NCBI GenBank assembly: GCA_046541355.1
Contig: JBKHDM010000032.1
Span: forward strand, 1 to 30,886
Direction of reading: 5' to 3'
DNA from: CAYZHV01 sp046541355
Lineage (GTDB): Bacteria; Spirochaetota; Spirochaetia; DSM-27196; Alkalispirochaetaceae
DNA: 30,886 nt
A program made the translations under genes and the position numbers. Of the stretch, positions 1 through 8,044 are shown in pieces. How positions within the stretch are numbered: position 1 is the stretch's first letter; every line of letters starts with the position of its first letter. Below the pieces are notes generated by a model. It ran no database searches and was not told the DNA's origin. It was given only the letters and a program-made list of their open reading frames with translations.

Positions 1-55
1 GGAGAGCGCCTGCCTTACAAGCAGGATGTCGGGGGTTCAAATCCCTCTCCGCCCA
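1..55 (+). tRNA. tRNA-Val (anticodon TAC), 3' part
   Basis: The window opens inside the D arm of a tRNA. The anticodon stem is bases 9-13 paired with 21-25; the 7-base loop CTTACAA holds anticodon TAC at 16-18, which reads the valine codon GUA. A T arm with the TTCAAAT loop follows, then the 3' acceptor strand TCCGCCC and discriminator A at 55. No CCA is encoded, so it must be added after transcription. The 5' end lies outside the window. Confidence 0.93.
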
Positions 56-56
56 G

Positions 57-88
57 AAGGCCGAAGCAGCACGCTTCGGCCTTTTTTT
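57..88 (+). terminator. Rho-independent terminator after tRNA-Val
   Basis: A perfect 11-bp stem (57-67 with 73-83), a 5-base loop AGCAC and a following run of T residues. It starts two bases after the tRNA ends, so it terminates the tRNA transcript and separates it from the next gene. Confidence 0.93.
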
Positions 89-122
89 GTCACAATCCCG
101 TGCTCCGGAGGATGAGCCGACG

Positions 123-152
123 TTGTCGATGGAAAACCCCCCGTGCTAACCT
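123..152 (+). promoter_or_regulatory. Candidate promoter for the phosphodiesterase gene
   Basis: TTGTCG at 123-128, an 18-bp spacer and TAACCT at 147-152, with an extended -10 TG at 144-145. The -10 match is only 3 of 6, but the site lies in the gap between the tRNA terminator and the next gene. Confidence 0.35.
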
Positions 153-188
153 TGGACCGATGGGTGTGAGAGAGGTTCGCCCGGACAG

Positions 189-1013
189 ATGAGACCGTTT
201 ACCCGCCGACGAGGCGTCCTCAATATCGCTCATAGGGGCGGTGCGGGGGAGCGGCCCGAGAGCACCCTTCTCGCCTTCCGTCACGCCCTCGAAGCGGGCT
301 CAGATCTCCTCGAGCTCGATGTGCACCTCACCGCCGACGCCACGCTGATTGTTTGCCACGACGCTGATCTCTTTCGGATTGCCGGAGAAAAGCTGCTCTT
401 GTCGCAGCTCTCGACGGCGGAAATTCAGTCCATCGACGCAGGGGCGAACTGGGTTGCCCCGGATGCCCCTGAAGGTACCGATCCCCCGTACCGCGGTGCA
501 GGGCTCTACCTGCCGACTCTCGAGGAGATCTTCGCAGCCCTTCCGGAGGCTCAGATCAACGTGGATATCAAGGTCGAGGACCCGAGAGCCGCGACGGAGA
601 CGGCGAGGCTGATCCGCAGCTTCCGACGGGAGGAGCGCACGGCAGTCGCAAGCTTTCTTCCCGGGCAGCTGCGCCGTTTTCGCCGACTCGCCCCGGAGAT
701 CGTCACAAGTGCCCATCCCGGGGACGTACGACTCTTTTTCGCGATGAGTCGTCTCGGAGTGGCGGGATTCCTCGGTAACAGGGTCGCCTACCTCCAGATT
801 CCTGAGTACCACGGTAACCTGAGGCTCCTCGACCGGGGGTTTCTGCTCCAGGCTCATCGGGCGGGGCGGGAGGTTCACGTCTGGACGGTCAATGAGCCCG
901 GCGAGATGCGTCGTCTCGTCGACCTTGGTGTGGACGGCATCGTCACGGATTATCCATCTCGCCTCACGGCGATCCTCGAGGGTGGAGGGAAAGGTAGAAC
1001 CGGTGAGCAGTAG
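189..1013 (+). CDS. Glycerophosphodiester phosphodiesterase (GDPD family)
   Basis: A 274-residue TIM-barrel phosphodiesterase predicted to cleave glycerophosphodiesters from phospholipid turnover into glycerol-3-phosphate and an alcohol. The family signature is clear: AHRGG at residues 14-18 with catalytic His15-Arg16, the PEST(L) segment with Glu24, the ELD metal site (Glu42, Asp44), His57 in CHD, the INVDIK strand near 125, and the C-terminal HVWTVNE and GVDGIVTDYP strands. There is no signal peptide, so it probably acts in the cytoplasm. The ATG at 189 has a GAGAGAGG stretch about 13 nt upstream, slightly far for a ribosome site. The next gene starts inside its last codons, indicating co-transcription. 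The substrate cannot be told from sequence. Confidence 0.92.
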   Translation: MRPFTRRRGVLNIAHRGGAGERPESTLLAFRHALEAGSDLLELDVHLTADATLIVCHDADLFRIAGEKLLLSQLSTAEIQSIDAGANWVAPDAPEGTDPPYRGAGLYLPTLEEIFAALPEAQINVDIKVEDPRAATETARLIRSFRREERTAVASFLPGQLRRFRRLAPEIVTSAHPGDVRLFFAMSRLGVAGFLGNRVAYLQIPEYHGNLRLLDRGFLLQAHRAGREVHVWTVNEPGEMRRLVDLGVDGIVTDYPSRLTAILEGGGKGRTGEQ

Positions 1014-2010
1014 CCTGCTTCTCAATATTGTCTTTCTTTTCGCCGGATTCGCGCTCCTCTACGGAGGTGGGCACCTGCTTGTGGTCGGGGCGGCGGGAAT
1101 AGCCGCCCGTCTCAAGACGCCGACCATCGTCATCGGACTCACCGTTGTCGCCTTCGGCACCAGCGCTCCGGAGCTCTTTGCGAGTGTCGTGTCAGCGTGG
1201 CAGGGGCGCATGGGGGTCTCCATAGGAAACGTCCTCGGAAGTAACGTCATCAACATCGCCCTGGTCCTCGGGCTCTCCTCCCTCTTCCTCGTTGCTCCGG
1301 TTAATCCGGGAGTCATCAAGTTTGACGTCCCCTTTATGTTTGTCACCTACCTGTTACTTCTTCTGGTGGCCTGGGACTTCGGAGGTCAGCGGCCCTGGAC
1401 CGAGGGGACAATCACTACCCTCGAGGGTGTTGTTCTCATAGTGGTCCTCCTGCTCTACGTCGCTCAGCTCTACCGTCGGGCTACCCGGGGCGGTGTGGAT
1501 CCCGGAGCGATAGAGCCTTCGGAGGTAGACCCTGAGGAGGTTGCGGGCAAACCGGTCTGGATGCTTGTTCTCTACATCCTCGGTGGGATCGCCGCCCTCG
1601 CCGGGGGCGCCCAGCTTCTGGTGGAGGGGGCGAGCTGGCTTGCGGTCAACCAGTTTGGAGCAGGGGAGCGATTTGTGGGGATTGCGATTGTTGCCCTCGG
1701 CACAAGTCTGCCGGAGCTCTTTACCAACATCGCCTCGGTCATAAAGCGGGAAACGGATATTTCAATCGGAAACATTATCGGCAGCAATATCTTTAACGGC
1801 CTCATGGTGATCGGAGGAACCACGGTAGTCCGTAACATCGAGGTGGGTAGTACCGATTTCTCGGTAGACTTTCTGATGATGATTCTGGTGAGCGCGGTTC
1901 TCATGATTCAGCTTATCACCCGCCGCCACCTCTCGAGGGGCGGGGGTATCCTCCTGCTTCTGCTCTATGCCGGCCACGTAGCCTATCTCGTCCAGACCAG
2001 GGGAGGCTGA
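1003..2010 (+). CDS. Na+/Ca2+ exchanger family antiporter (CaCA, YrbG type)
   Basis: A cation/Ca2+ antiporter of the inner membrane, about 335 residues. Two inverted alpha repeats carry the family signatures: GLTVVAFGTSAPELF followed by GNVLGSNVINIALVLG, and GIAIVALGTSLPELF followed by GNIIGSNIFNGLMVIG. These hold the acidic and asparagine ion ligands. Roughly ten hydrophobic segments are visible, split by a charged loop near the middle. I chose GTG 1003 because a GGAGGGAAAGG ribosome site (984-994) precedes it and the hydrophobic protein begins there; longer in-frame extensions would be Arg/Ser-rich and unlike the family. It overlaps the upstream gene by 11 nt. Which cations it exchanges is not decidable here. 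Confidence 0.93.
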   Translation: MSSSLLLNIVFLFAGFALLYGGGHLLVVGAAGIAARLKTPTIVIGLTVVAFGTSAPELFASVVSAWQGRMGVSIGNVLGSNVINIALVLGLSSLFLVAPVNPGVIKFDVPFMFVTYLLLLLVAWDFGGQRPWTEGTITTLEGVVLIVVLLLYVAQLYRRATRGGVDPGAIEPSEVDPEEVAGKPVWMLVLYILGGIAALAGGAQLLVEGASWLAVNQFGAGERFVGIAIVALGTSLPELFTNIASVIKRETDISIGNIIGSNIFNGLMVIGGTTVVRNIEVGSTDFSVDFLMMILVSAVLMIQLITRRHLSRGGGILLLLLYAGHVAYLVQTRGG

Positions 2011-2011
2011 G

Positions 2012-3196
2012 ATGGCGCGTCTGATCCGACGGGGCGAACGACTTGGACGGGAGCCGGACTATCTCGCCATAACCTTGTCCGGGCTCGAGGATGCGCTCTC
2101 CCGTGAGCTTGAGAGCCTGGGGGCGACGAACTGCGAGGTGCTCTCCCGGGCGGTCCGATTCCGGGCGACCGTCGAGGTCAGTTACCGCATACTCCTTGAA
2201 ACCCGCCTCGCCATGCGTCTGCTGCGCCCCCTGAGCCGGTTTTCCGCGGCTTCCCGGGAGGAGCTCTACAGCAGGAGCGCCCGGCTGCCCTGGGAGCAGG
2301 TTATCGGCCCGGAGTCCACCTTCGCGATCCGCCCTCAAAGCCACTCGTCGATTTTTCGCACCGCGACGTTCGCCTCGCAGGTTGTAAAGGACGCGATCGT
2401 CGACAGGCAGCGCGGGAGAGGGGGACGACGCTCCTCGATAGACAGCGAAAGCCCGGATGTTCAGCTTGTGCTGCGCATCCGGGAGACGGAGGTGGAGATA
2501 TCCCTCGATGCGACAGTCGAGCCCCTCTCCCGCCGCGGCTACCGGCGCTCCGGGGGCGTTGCGCCCCTCAACGAGGTACTCGCCGCCGGAATCATCGATC
2601 TCGCCGGCTGGAACGGAGAGACCCCGCTCTTCGACCCCTTTTGCGGGAGCGCAACGCTCCTTGCGGAAGCGGCAATCAAGCTCTACGCTATCCCCCCGAA
2701 TCGGGGGCGTCGGGATTGGGCCCATCGGAGGTGGCCGGACTTCGACGAGCACGGGTGGCAGCGCGCTGTCGAGGGGGCGTTGAGACCCCGGGAGCGAAGC
2801 GCTCGGCAGAGCTTACTCTTCGGGATGGACCGGGACGCCGCGCAGCTGTCGGCGGGGCGGGAAAACCTGCGCCGCCTCGGTGTGGAGGATAGGGTCACCC
2901 TGAAAGCCGGGGATACCCTGAAAACGAGGGTAGGGGAGTTTCCCGGAGTTGGAGAGCTCCCCCCGACGGTCATAACCAATCTCCCCTATGGTGAGCGCAG
3001 CGGTGGGGGTGAGCAGATCGAGGAGCTCTACCGATCCCTGGGGAACTGGCTGAAGGAGGAGCTCCCCGGGAGCACCGCCTGGCTCCTCACCGGGAACCTC
3101 GAGGCGTCCCGCTCCTTCGGGCTGCGCACTCGGAGCCGGAGGGTGTTGTACAACGGGCCGATTGAGTGCAGGCTTCTGGAGTTTAACCTCTACTGA
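2012..3196 (+). CDS. THUMP-domain RNA guanine-N2-methyltransferase (RlmL/YpsC type)
   Basis: Class I SAM-dependent methyltransferase, 394 residues, with an N-terminal THUMP/ferredoxin-like RNA-binding part (about 15-165) and a Rossmann methyltransferase domain. Visible motifs are SRRGYRRSGG before the catalytic domain, DPFCGSATLLAEAA near residue 208 (SAM-binding motif I), GMDRD near 270, and NLPYGER near 328, the (N/D)PPY-type catalytic motif. The family methylates guanine N2 in 23S rRNA, and this length matches the single-domain YpsC form, not the long E. coli RlmL fusion. ATG 2012 starts one base after the antiporter stop, with GGGGAGG just upstream, so it is translated from the same mRNA. 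The exact target base is inferred, not shown. Confidence 0.88.
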   Translation: MARLIRRGERLGREPDYLAITLSGLEDALSRELESLGATNCEVLSRAVRFRATVEVSYRILLETRLAMRLLRPLSRFSAASREELYSRSARLPWEQVIGPESTFAIRPQSHSSIFRTATFASQVVKDAIVDRQRGRGGRRSSIDSESPDVQLVLRIRETEVEISLDATVEPLSRRGYRRSGGVAPLNEVLAAGIIDLAGWNGETPLFDPFCGSATLLAEAAIKLYAIPPNRGRRDWAHRRWPDFDEHGWQRAVEGALRPRERSARQSLLFGMDRDAAQLSAGRENLRRLGVEDRVTLKAGDTLKTRVGEFPGVGELPPTVITNLPYGERSGGGEQIEELYRSLGNWLKEELPGSTAWLLTGNLEASRSFGLRTRSRRVLYNGPIECRLLEFNLY

Positions 3197-3251
3197 GGGA
3201 TGGATAGTTGCTCTCTCTCGATAGAGCTTTAGAAAAATAAGGAGCGTTGTA

Positions 3252-4535
3252 TTGAGTGATCTGCTGAGTTTTCTCGAGGCGAGTCCCACCGCCCACCACG
3301 GGACCCGGGAGGTTGCCCGACTGCTCCTCGCCGCGGGGGGCGTAGAGCTCTCCCCGGGAAACTGGGAGCTCCCGGTGGGGGAGATACGCTTTTTTCGTCG
3401 GGGTACCGGGCTTATCGGCGCGATTCGACGGGGAAGGGGAAAACTTCTCGAGTCGGGCTGCAGGGTGGCTGTCGCTCATACCGACAGCCCCTCCCTGCAG
3501 CTGAAGATACGGGGCGTGAAGAGTTCCGGCGCTCTCCGAAGCGCGCCGGTCGAGGTGTATGGCTCACCGATTCTCTCAACCTGGCTCGACCGCCCGCTGG
3601 AGGTGGCCGGGACCGTCGCGGTTGAATCCGCCGGCGGGATCGAGCTAATCCCGGTGAGGAGCCGCCGGGGGATGGGGGTAATCCCGAACCTTGCAATCCA
3701 TCTGAATCGCAAGGTGAATGAGGGGTACGCGTACGATACACAGACACAGATGCGCCCGCTCCTTGATGCAACCGTCCTGGAGAGGGGGCTTCTGGAGGAG
3801 CTCTGCTCCCTCGAGGGGGTCGACCCGAGGAAGGTTGTGGACAGTGAGCTCTACCTCGTTCCCGCAGAGCCGCCGACGAGCTGGGGAGAGGGGGACCGCG
3901 GGTTTTTTACCGCCTCCCGGATCGACAATCTCGCCGGGGTCTGGGCAAACCTCCAGGGGTTCCTCCAGGCGGAGCCGGGGGAGGCGACGCAGATCCTGCT
4001 CTTTTTTGACCACGAGGAGATCGGGAGCCTCAGCCGCTCCGGAGCGCGCTCGCCCTGGCTCCACTCGATCCTCCGCCGCCTCACCGAGGGGGAGGGGGAG
4101 GGAGCCCTCGACCTCCTTTCCAGCAGATCGCTACTCCTCTCCAATGACGCGACCCACGGGAATCATCCCAACTTTCCTGAGAAACTCGACCCGGACTATC
4201 TCCCGGAGCTCAGCGGAGGGCCGGCAATCAAACTGAGCGCCGTCAGGCGATACGCTACCGAGCCGGAGGCGACGGCGATGCTGCGCCTCATCGCCCGGGA
4301 GGCGGAGGTGGATCTTCAACTGATTCAAAACCGTGCGGACCTTCCCGCGGGAACCACCGTCGGGCCGATGAGTTCCTCTTCGACCCTGCTTCCTACAGTG
4401 GACTTCGGCATTCCGATCCTCGGGATGCACAGCGCCCGGGAAACCGCCCACCTCGCGGATATCGATGCGACATGCCGGCTGATGCGGGGTCTCTTTGAGA
4501 GTTCCGTTCCGGCGCGCCTGCGGAGCTACAGGTAG
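3252..4535 (+). CDS. apeB: M18 family aminopeptidase (aspartyl aminopeptidase-like)
   Basis: A di-zinc aminopeptidase of 427 residues that removes N-terminal, probably acidic, residues from peptides in the cytoplasm. All M18 metal and catalytic motifs are present: AHTDSP near residue 76 (His ligand and Asp), the SRIDN segment near 225, FFDHEEIGS near 252 (catalytic Glu and Glu ligand), SNDATHGNHP near 297 and GMHSARE near 391 (last His ligand). The N terminus LLSFLEASPTAHH is typical of the family. The start is TTG at 3252, supported by AAGGAG ending 7 nt upstream; no ATG or GTG fits better. It sits 55 nt after the methyltransferase gene. The symbol follows the usual bacterial name for M18 proteins. 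Confidence 0.93.
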   Translation: MSDLLSFLEASPTAHHGTREVARLLLAAGGVELSPGNWELPVGEIRFFRRGTGLIGAIRRGRGKLLESGCRVAVAHTDSPSLQLKIRGVKSSGALRSAPVEVYGSPILSTWLDRPLEVAGTVAVESAGGIELIPVRSRRGMGVIPNLAIHLNRKVNEGYAYDTQTQMRPLLDATVLERGLLEELCSLEGVDPRKVVDSELYLVPAEPPTSWGEGDRGFFTASRIDNLAGVWANLQGFLQAEPGEATQILLFFDHEEIGSLSRSGARSPWLHSILRRLTEGEGEGALDLLSSRSLLLSNDATHGNHPNFPEKLDPDYLPELSGGPAIKLSAVRRYATEPEATAMLRLIAREAEVDLQLIQNRADLPAGTTVGPMSSSSTLLPTVDFGIPILGMHSARETAHLADIDATCRLMRGLFESSVPARLRSYR

Positions 4536-4560
4536 GAGCTACAGCTAAGGAGGCTGAGGA

Positions 4561-5073
4561 ATGGAAGAGCGATTCCTGATGCTCATGCGCCACGGCAAGG
4601 CGGCGCGGCAGTTCGAGGAACTCACCGACTACGAGCGTCCCCTTACCGAACGGGGCGTTCGGGACGCGGTCCTGATCCATGAGTTGATAGGGGAGGCGGG
4701 GCTCGAGGTGGACAGGGTAATCGCCAGTGGCGCGAGAAGAGCCCGGCTCACAGGCGAGATAATCGCCGGGCTCGCCGGGCTTCCCCTCTCCTCCCTCCAG
4801 GTGGAGGAGCAGCTCTATCTGAGCGAGACGGAAACCCTTCTGACCAGCCTGCGGAAGCTGCCCGAGGGGGTGCGCTCTCCGTTGCTGGTTGCCCACAACC
4901 CGGGCATGCAGGAACTGGTCTCCTTACTCGCCGGCAGCGATATCGGCCGGTTTCCAACCTCCGGTACCGCGCTCTTACGCTTTTCCGGCGCTGCCTGGGA
5001 CGAGCTTGCCCCGTCGGCAGTGGAACTCCTCGAGCTGATCACGCCGAAAGAGGGACGACACGGGTCACCATGA
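4561..5073 (+). CDS. sixA: SixA-type phosphohistidine phosphatase
   Basis: A single-domain histidine phosphatase of 170 residues. Arg10-His11-Gly12 is the phosphate-accepting RHG motif right at the N terminus, and the second catalytic His is in VAHNPGM near residue 111. PLTERG near 31 and the short length match SixA, which in E. coli dephosphorylates phosphohistidine proteins; the partner here is unknown. A strong AAGGAGG (4547-4553) sets the ATG at 4561. The stop overlaps the next start as ATGA, so the two are translationally coupled. It is the first gene of a compact five-gene block ending at 8006. Confidence 0.87.
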   Translation: MEERFLMLMRHGKAARQFEELTDYERPLTERGVRDAVLIHELIGEAGLEVDRVIASGARRARLTGEIIAGLAGLPLSSLQVEEQLYLSETETLLTSLRKLPEGVRSPLLVAHNPGMQELVSLLAGSDIGRFPTSGTALLRFSGAAWDELAPSAVELLELITPKEGRHGSP

Positions 5074-5834
5074 GACGCCTCGAGATCGTGCTCCTCGAGA
5101 CCGGGGTGGGCGGCAATCTCGGTTCGATCTGTCGAGCCCTCAAGACCCTCGGCTTTCCGCCGCCCCTCCTGATTAATCCGAAAAACGGCATCCTGAGCTC
5201 TCCCGAGGCGCGGCGCCTCGCCCACGGCGCCCGGGAGTATCTCGATCACGCCGGGAGCCTCGAGAGCGTGGATGAGCTTTTCCGATCCTTTGACTTTGTC
5301 ATCGGCACCACCGACGCCCACCGGCGGACGGTTGGAGAGCGTGTCGAGCCGGGGAGGTTGCCGGCGCTCCTTGAGAGCAAGGGCGGGTCGGTCGGCCGGG
5401 CAGCTCTCCTCTTCGGCTCGGAAGCGCGAGGCCTTTCTAGTGAGATACTCTCTCGCTGCGACCTCGTCTCCACCCTCCCCCTCGCCACGAGCCACCCCTC
5501 ACTCAACCTTGCCCAGGCTGTTCTCATCTACGCCTATGAGCTCTCTCCCCTCCGAGGGGGCACAGGAGCGGCTGAGTCCCTCCTCGCCGGGCATAGCCCG
5601 CCGGCGGAGGCGGTCCGAAAACCGGGGCACCCTCCGGCAACCGCGGGACATCGCGCCCTCAGACGCCGTTTGGAGGAGCGTCTCGCCGCCGCTCAGGCGA
5701 ACAGCGCCCTCATCGGGAGGGTCGCGGAGCGGGTCGCCCTGCTCTGTGAGGGCGATGTTGCCCTGGCGCACTCGGTGCTCACGGCAGTCGAGAGGGGGGC
5801 AGCTCTGTTGCGGGAGCAGGATACTTCTGATTAG
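5070..5834 (+). CDS. SPOUT family RNA 2'-O-methyltransferase, TrmJ-like
   Basis: A 254-residue SPOUT (trefoil-knot) methyltransferase. The N-terminal strand with GGNLGSICRALKTLGF corresponds to the GNIGAAARAMKNFG motif of SpoU/TrmJ proteins. Near residues 113-150 it has LLFGSEARGLSSE (motif 2) and LPLATSHPSLNLAQAV (motif 3, knot region). TrmJ methylates the ribose at tRNA position 32, and TrmJ is the closest group by motif wording. The C-terminal helical part (from about 175) is more divergent. It may dimerize like the family. It overlaps sixA by 4 nt and is followed after 21 nt by the phosphoesterase. Alternative: another rRNA/tRNA SpoU target. Confidence 0.8.
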   Translation: MRRLEIVLLETGVGGNLGSICRALKTLGFPPPLLINPKNGILSSPEARRLAHGAREYLDHAGSLESVDELFRSFDFVIGTTDAHRRTVGERVEPGRLPALLESKGGSVGRAALLFGSEARGLSSEILSRCDLVSTLPLATSHPSLNLAQAVLIYAYELSPLRGGTGAAESLLAGHSPPAEAVRKPGHPPATAGHRALRRRLEERLAAAQANSALIGRVAERVALLCEGDVALAHSVLTAVERGAALLREQDTSD

Positions 5835-5855
5835 AATCATCTCAGGGAGGGTAGC

Positions 5856-6599
5856 GTGATAGCCCACCTTACAGACCTTCATCTCAGCCTTCCCGGTGAG
5901 CGGCCCCGGGGGATAGGGGTGAATGAACAGTTTTCCAGAACCCTTACAGACCTCCTCTCCTTTCGCCCGGAGTTGCTGGTCATTACCGGCGACCTCTGCC
6001 TGGATACGGGCAACCTGGAGGTCTACCGGCTCTGTCGGGAGTTCCTCGACCGGACCGGGGTTGAGTACCAGCTCCTGCCGGGAAACCACGATGACCCGGA
6101 GCTCATGGACGAGGTATTCGAAAAGGGCCTCTCCGAGGGGGGTAGCGGAAGCGGCCGGTTTCACCGAAGGATCTGCCGGGAGGGGGAGGAACTTGTTTTA
6201 TTCGATCTCCCTGCGGGAGAGGTGAGGGAGGAGGATCTCTCCTGGCTCGAGAGGAATCTTCAGGAGAGTGAGGCGGAGGAGATCCTCCTGTTTATGCACT
6301 ATCCGCCGATTCCCCTCCCGGTATCCCACATGGAGGAGAACTACCCACTCCGACGGCGGGATGAGGTAGCCCGGGTGATCCGCAGCTCTGGTCGTAAGGT
6401 CTATATTTTCTGCGGCCATTACCACGGAGAGCTCTCGGTGCAGGGGCCCAATTGCGCCCTCTACCTCACCCCTTCGACCTTCTTTCAGATTACGCCGTTG
6501 GTGGAGTCCTTCGCTGTTGATCACCGAAGGCCGGCATGGCGCTTTATTCAGCGCTACGGTGAGCACCTAACCACCGGCGTACGCTACGGCGGAGCGTGA
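5856..6599 (+). CDS. Calcineurin-like metallophosphoesterase (class III cyclic-nucleotide phosphodiesterase type)
   Basis: A 247-residue dinuclear metallophosphoesterase. All five metal motifs are in order: TDLHL (Asp7, His9), TGDL near 45, GNHDD near 76, FMHYPP near 147 and GHYHGE near 187. This arrangement is that of the CpdA/Icc class III cAMP phosphodiesterases, though many relatives hydrolyse other phosphodiesters. The start is GTG 5856 with AGGGAGG ending 5 nt before it. No signal peptide is seen, so it is cytoplasmic. Its stop overlaps the ATG of the J-domain gene (TGATG), linking the two. The substrate is not determined by the sequence. Confidence 0.88.
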   Translation: MIAHLTDLHLSLPGERPRGIGVNEQFSRTLTDLLSFRPELLVITGDLCLDTGNLEVYRLCREFLDRTGVEYQLLPGNHDDPELMDEVFEKGLSEGGSGSGRFHRRICREGEELVLFDLPAGEVREEDLSWLERNLQESEAEEILLFMHYPPIPLPVSHMEENYPLRRRDEVARVIRSSGRKVYIFCGHYHGELSVQGPNCALYLTPSTFFQITPLVESFAVDHRRPAWRFIQRYGEHLTTGVRYGGA

Positions 6600-7324
6600 T
6601 GGTGGAGCGTAACGAAAGTTCGATCGAGTCAATCATCGAAGGGCTGAGGCACCGGGCGGACCTGACCGAGGAGGAGCTCAAGGCGCAGTTTCGCGCTCTG
6701 GTAATGCAGACCCACCCGGACAGACCTGGGGGGAGTGAGGAGGAGTTTATCCGGGTGCGGGAGGAGTTCAGCAGGCTCGAAAAAGAGCTGCGCACCGCGG
6801 CGAGCCGAAAAACCCTCTTCGCCGACTTTGACCCCTCAGAGATTCCCCGGGAGCAGGGTCTTGAGGAGCCGTTCAGCGACCGCAGCGCTCTGTACGCCTC
6901 CCTTCAGCGCTACATGTCCGCCGGCCTCTATCGTTTCAAGATCCGTTCAAATCCCTCCCTGCGAAACAGGAACTCCCGGATCATCAAGAGCGTCCTCTAC
7001 TGGGGCGAGCGTTACGACCCTGAGTTTCTTCGTCTCTTCTCGGACCATTTGAGACAACAGAACAACTTCGCCGCGGTTACCGGAGAGCACCGGGTATACT
7101 TCTTTGTCCGCAAGGTCTTTATCAAAGGGGTCGACTGGGCGCTGCAGTACCACCGCCACGGCCGACCGGGTACCGCCAAGGTTGCCCGGGACTGGCTTAC
7201 CTACGCGACAGTTCTTTCGGGCACCTCGGATCATCCGGCTACCGAGGCGCTTCGTGCCCTCGCCGGCTGGTATATCCGGGAACTCGAGGTTGGCAGGGAG
7301 GCCGGCGGGAGGCTGCGGGGATAG
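6599..7324 (+). CDS. J-domain (DnaJ-like) protein with uncharacterised C-terminal region
   Basis: About 241 residues. The N terminus is a compact J domain: helices around residues 5-65 with THPDRPGG near 39, which contains the His-Pro-Asp tripeptide needed to stimulate DnaK ATPase. There is no Gly/Phe region and no Cys-rich zinc domain, so it is a type III J protein. The remaining 170 residues (including LYASLQRYMSAGLYRFKIRS, basic and aromatic) match nothing I recognise and may bind a dedicated client. The start is ATG 6599, overlapping the phosphoesterase stop by one base; a GTG three bases earlier is also possible. Co-translation with the neighbours hints at a shared pathway, but no function can be named. 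Confidence 0.8.
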   Translation: MVERNESSIESIIEGLRHRADLTEEELKAQFRALVMQTHPDRPGGSEEEFIRVREEFSRLEKELRTAASRKTLFADFDPSEIPREQGLEEPFSDRSALYASLQRYMSAGLYRFKIRSNPSLRNRNSRIIKSVLYWGERYDPEFLRLFSDHLRQQNNFAAVTGEHRVYFFVRKVFIKGVDWALQYHRHGRPGTAKVARDWLTYATVLSGTSDHPATEALRALAGWYIRELEVGREAGGRLRG

Positions 7325-7328
7325 CCGG

Positions 7329-8006
7329 ATGGATCAGAAGGATCTCGAAGGCGTGAGAGAGGCGGCCGGCGACTACCGGTTCCTTCTCGACCGGGGCTAC
7401 CCGGAACAGAGCGTGCGCAAGCTTGTCGGAGACCGCTACGCCTTGAGCAGGGAGGAGCGCCTGATCCTCTACCGTGGCGTATGCTCCACCGCTACCGCAA
7501 TCAGGCGGAGGTCACGGCTCATTCCGGCTGCGGCCCTCGAGGGAGAGCTGCTTTTTCTCGACTTCTACAACCTCGCCTTTACCATTATCAACTACCGACT
7601 CGGTCGACCACTGTTTCTGAGCACCGACGGCCTCCTGCGGGACGCCGGGGCGCTCCACGGTCGCCTCGGGCGGCAGGAGCGGCTCTCCTGGGTTCTCGAG
7701 CCGCTGGTATCTACCCTCGGGGAGCTTCAGGTCTCGAGGGTGGAAGTCGCCTTCGACGCGCCGGTCTCCCACAGCGCAGAACACGCCGCACGACTGCGGC
7801 AGGCGGCATCGGGGCGCAGGTTTTCCCTTACCGCCGAACTCCTCGATTCGGCGGACTATCCCCTTCGTCACGCCCGCAAGGGGATACTCGCTACCGCCGA
7901 CTCCGCGATAATCGACGCCTCCCACCTGCCGGTCTTCGATCTCGCCGCGTACCTCCTCAGGACGACCTACGCCTTTGAACCCGCGGATCTCGCCGCCCTT
8001 CTGTAG
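7329..8006 (+). CDS. DUF434 / DUF5616 domain protein
   Basis: A 225-residue protein. The N-terminal part (about 10-55) has the DUF434 pattern LLDRGYPEQSVRKLVGDRY followed by LSREERLILYRGV. The rest resembles DUF5616: a strand LLFLDFYNLAFTI, then STDGLLRDAGALHGR, then VEVAFDAPVSHS, and AIIDAS toward the end. The repeated Asp positions at strand ends look like a PIN- or Rossmann-like acidic site, which would suggest nuclease activity, but this is inference. ATG 7329 lies 4 nt after the J-domain stop with GGGGA just before it; in-frame sequence further upstream is a shadow of the J-domain gene. It is the last gene of the 4561-8006 block. The family has no established function that I know of. Confidence 0.72.
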   Translation: MDQKDLEGVREAAGDYRFLLDRGYPEQSVRKLVGDRYALSREERLILYRGVCSTATAIRRRSRLIPAAALEGELLFLDFYNLAFTIINYRLGRPLFLSTDGLLRDAGALHGRLGRQERLSWVLEPLVSTLGELQVSRVEVAFDAPVSHSAEHAARLRQAASGRRFSLTAELLDSADYPLRHARKGILATADSAIIDASHLPVFDLAAYLLRTTYAFEPADLAALL

Positions 8007-8028
8007 ACTTCCATCGCTATCGGGGATC

Positions 8029-8037
8029 TGCTACTAT
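8029..8037 (+). promoter_or_regulatory. Extended -10 element directly before the HD-domain gene
   Basis: TGCTACTAT, an extended -10 (TGn plus TACTAT, 5 of 6 to consensus). Only 7 nt separate the hexamer from the ATG at 8045, so the transcription start would fall at or next to the start codon. There is no good -35 and no Shine-Dalgarno sequence. See the leaderless finding. Confidence 0.5.
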
Positions 8038-8044
8038 TGGCCCC

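Noticed and set aside
4522..4545. Tandem GGAGCTACAG before sixA
   Set aside because: Only two copies of 10 bases at the end of the aminopeptidase gene; too short to call a meaningful repeat.
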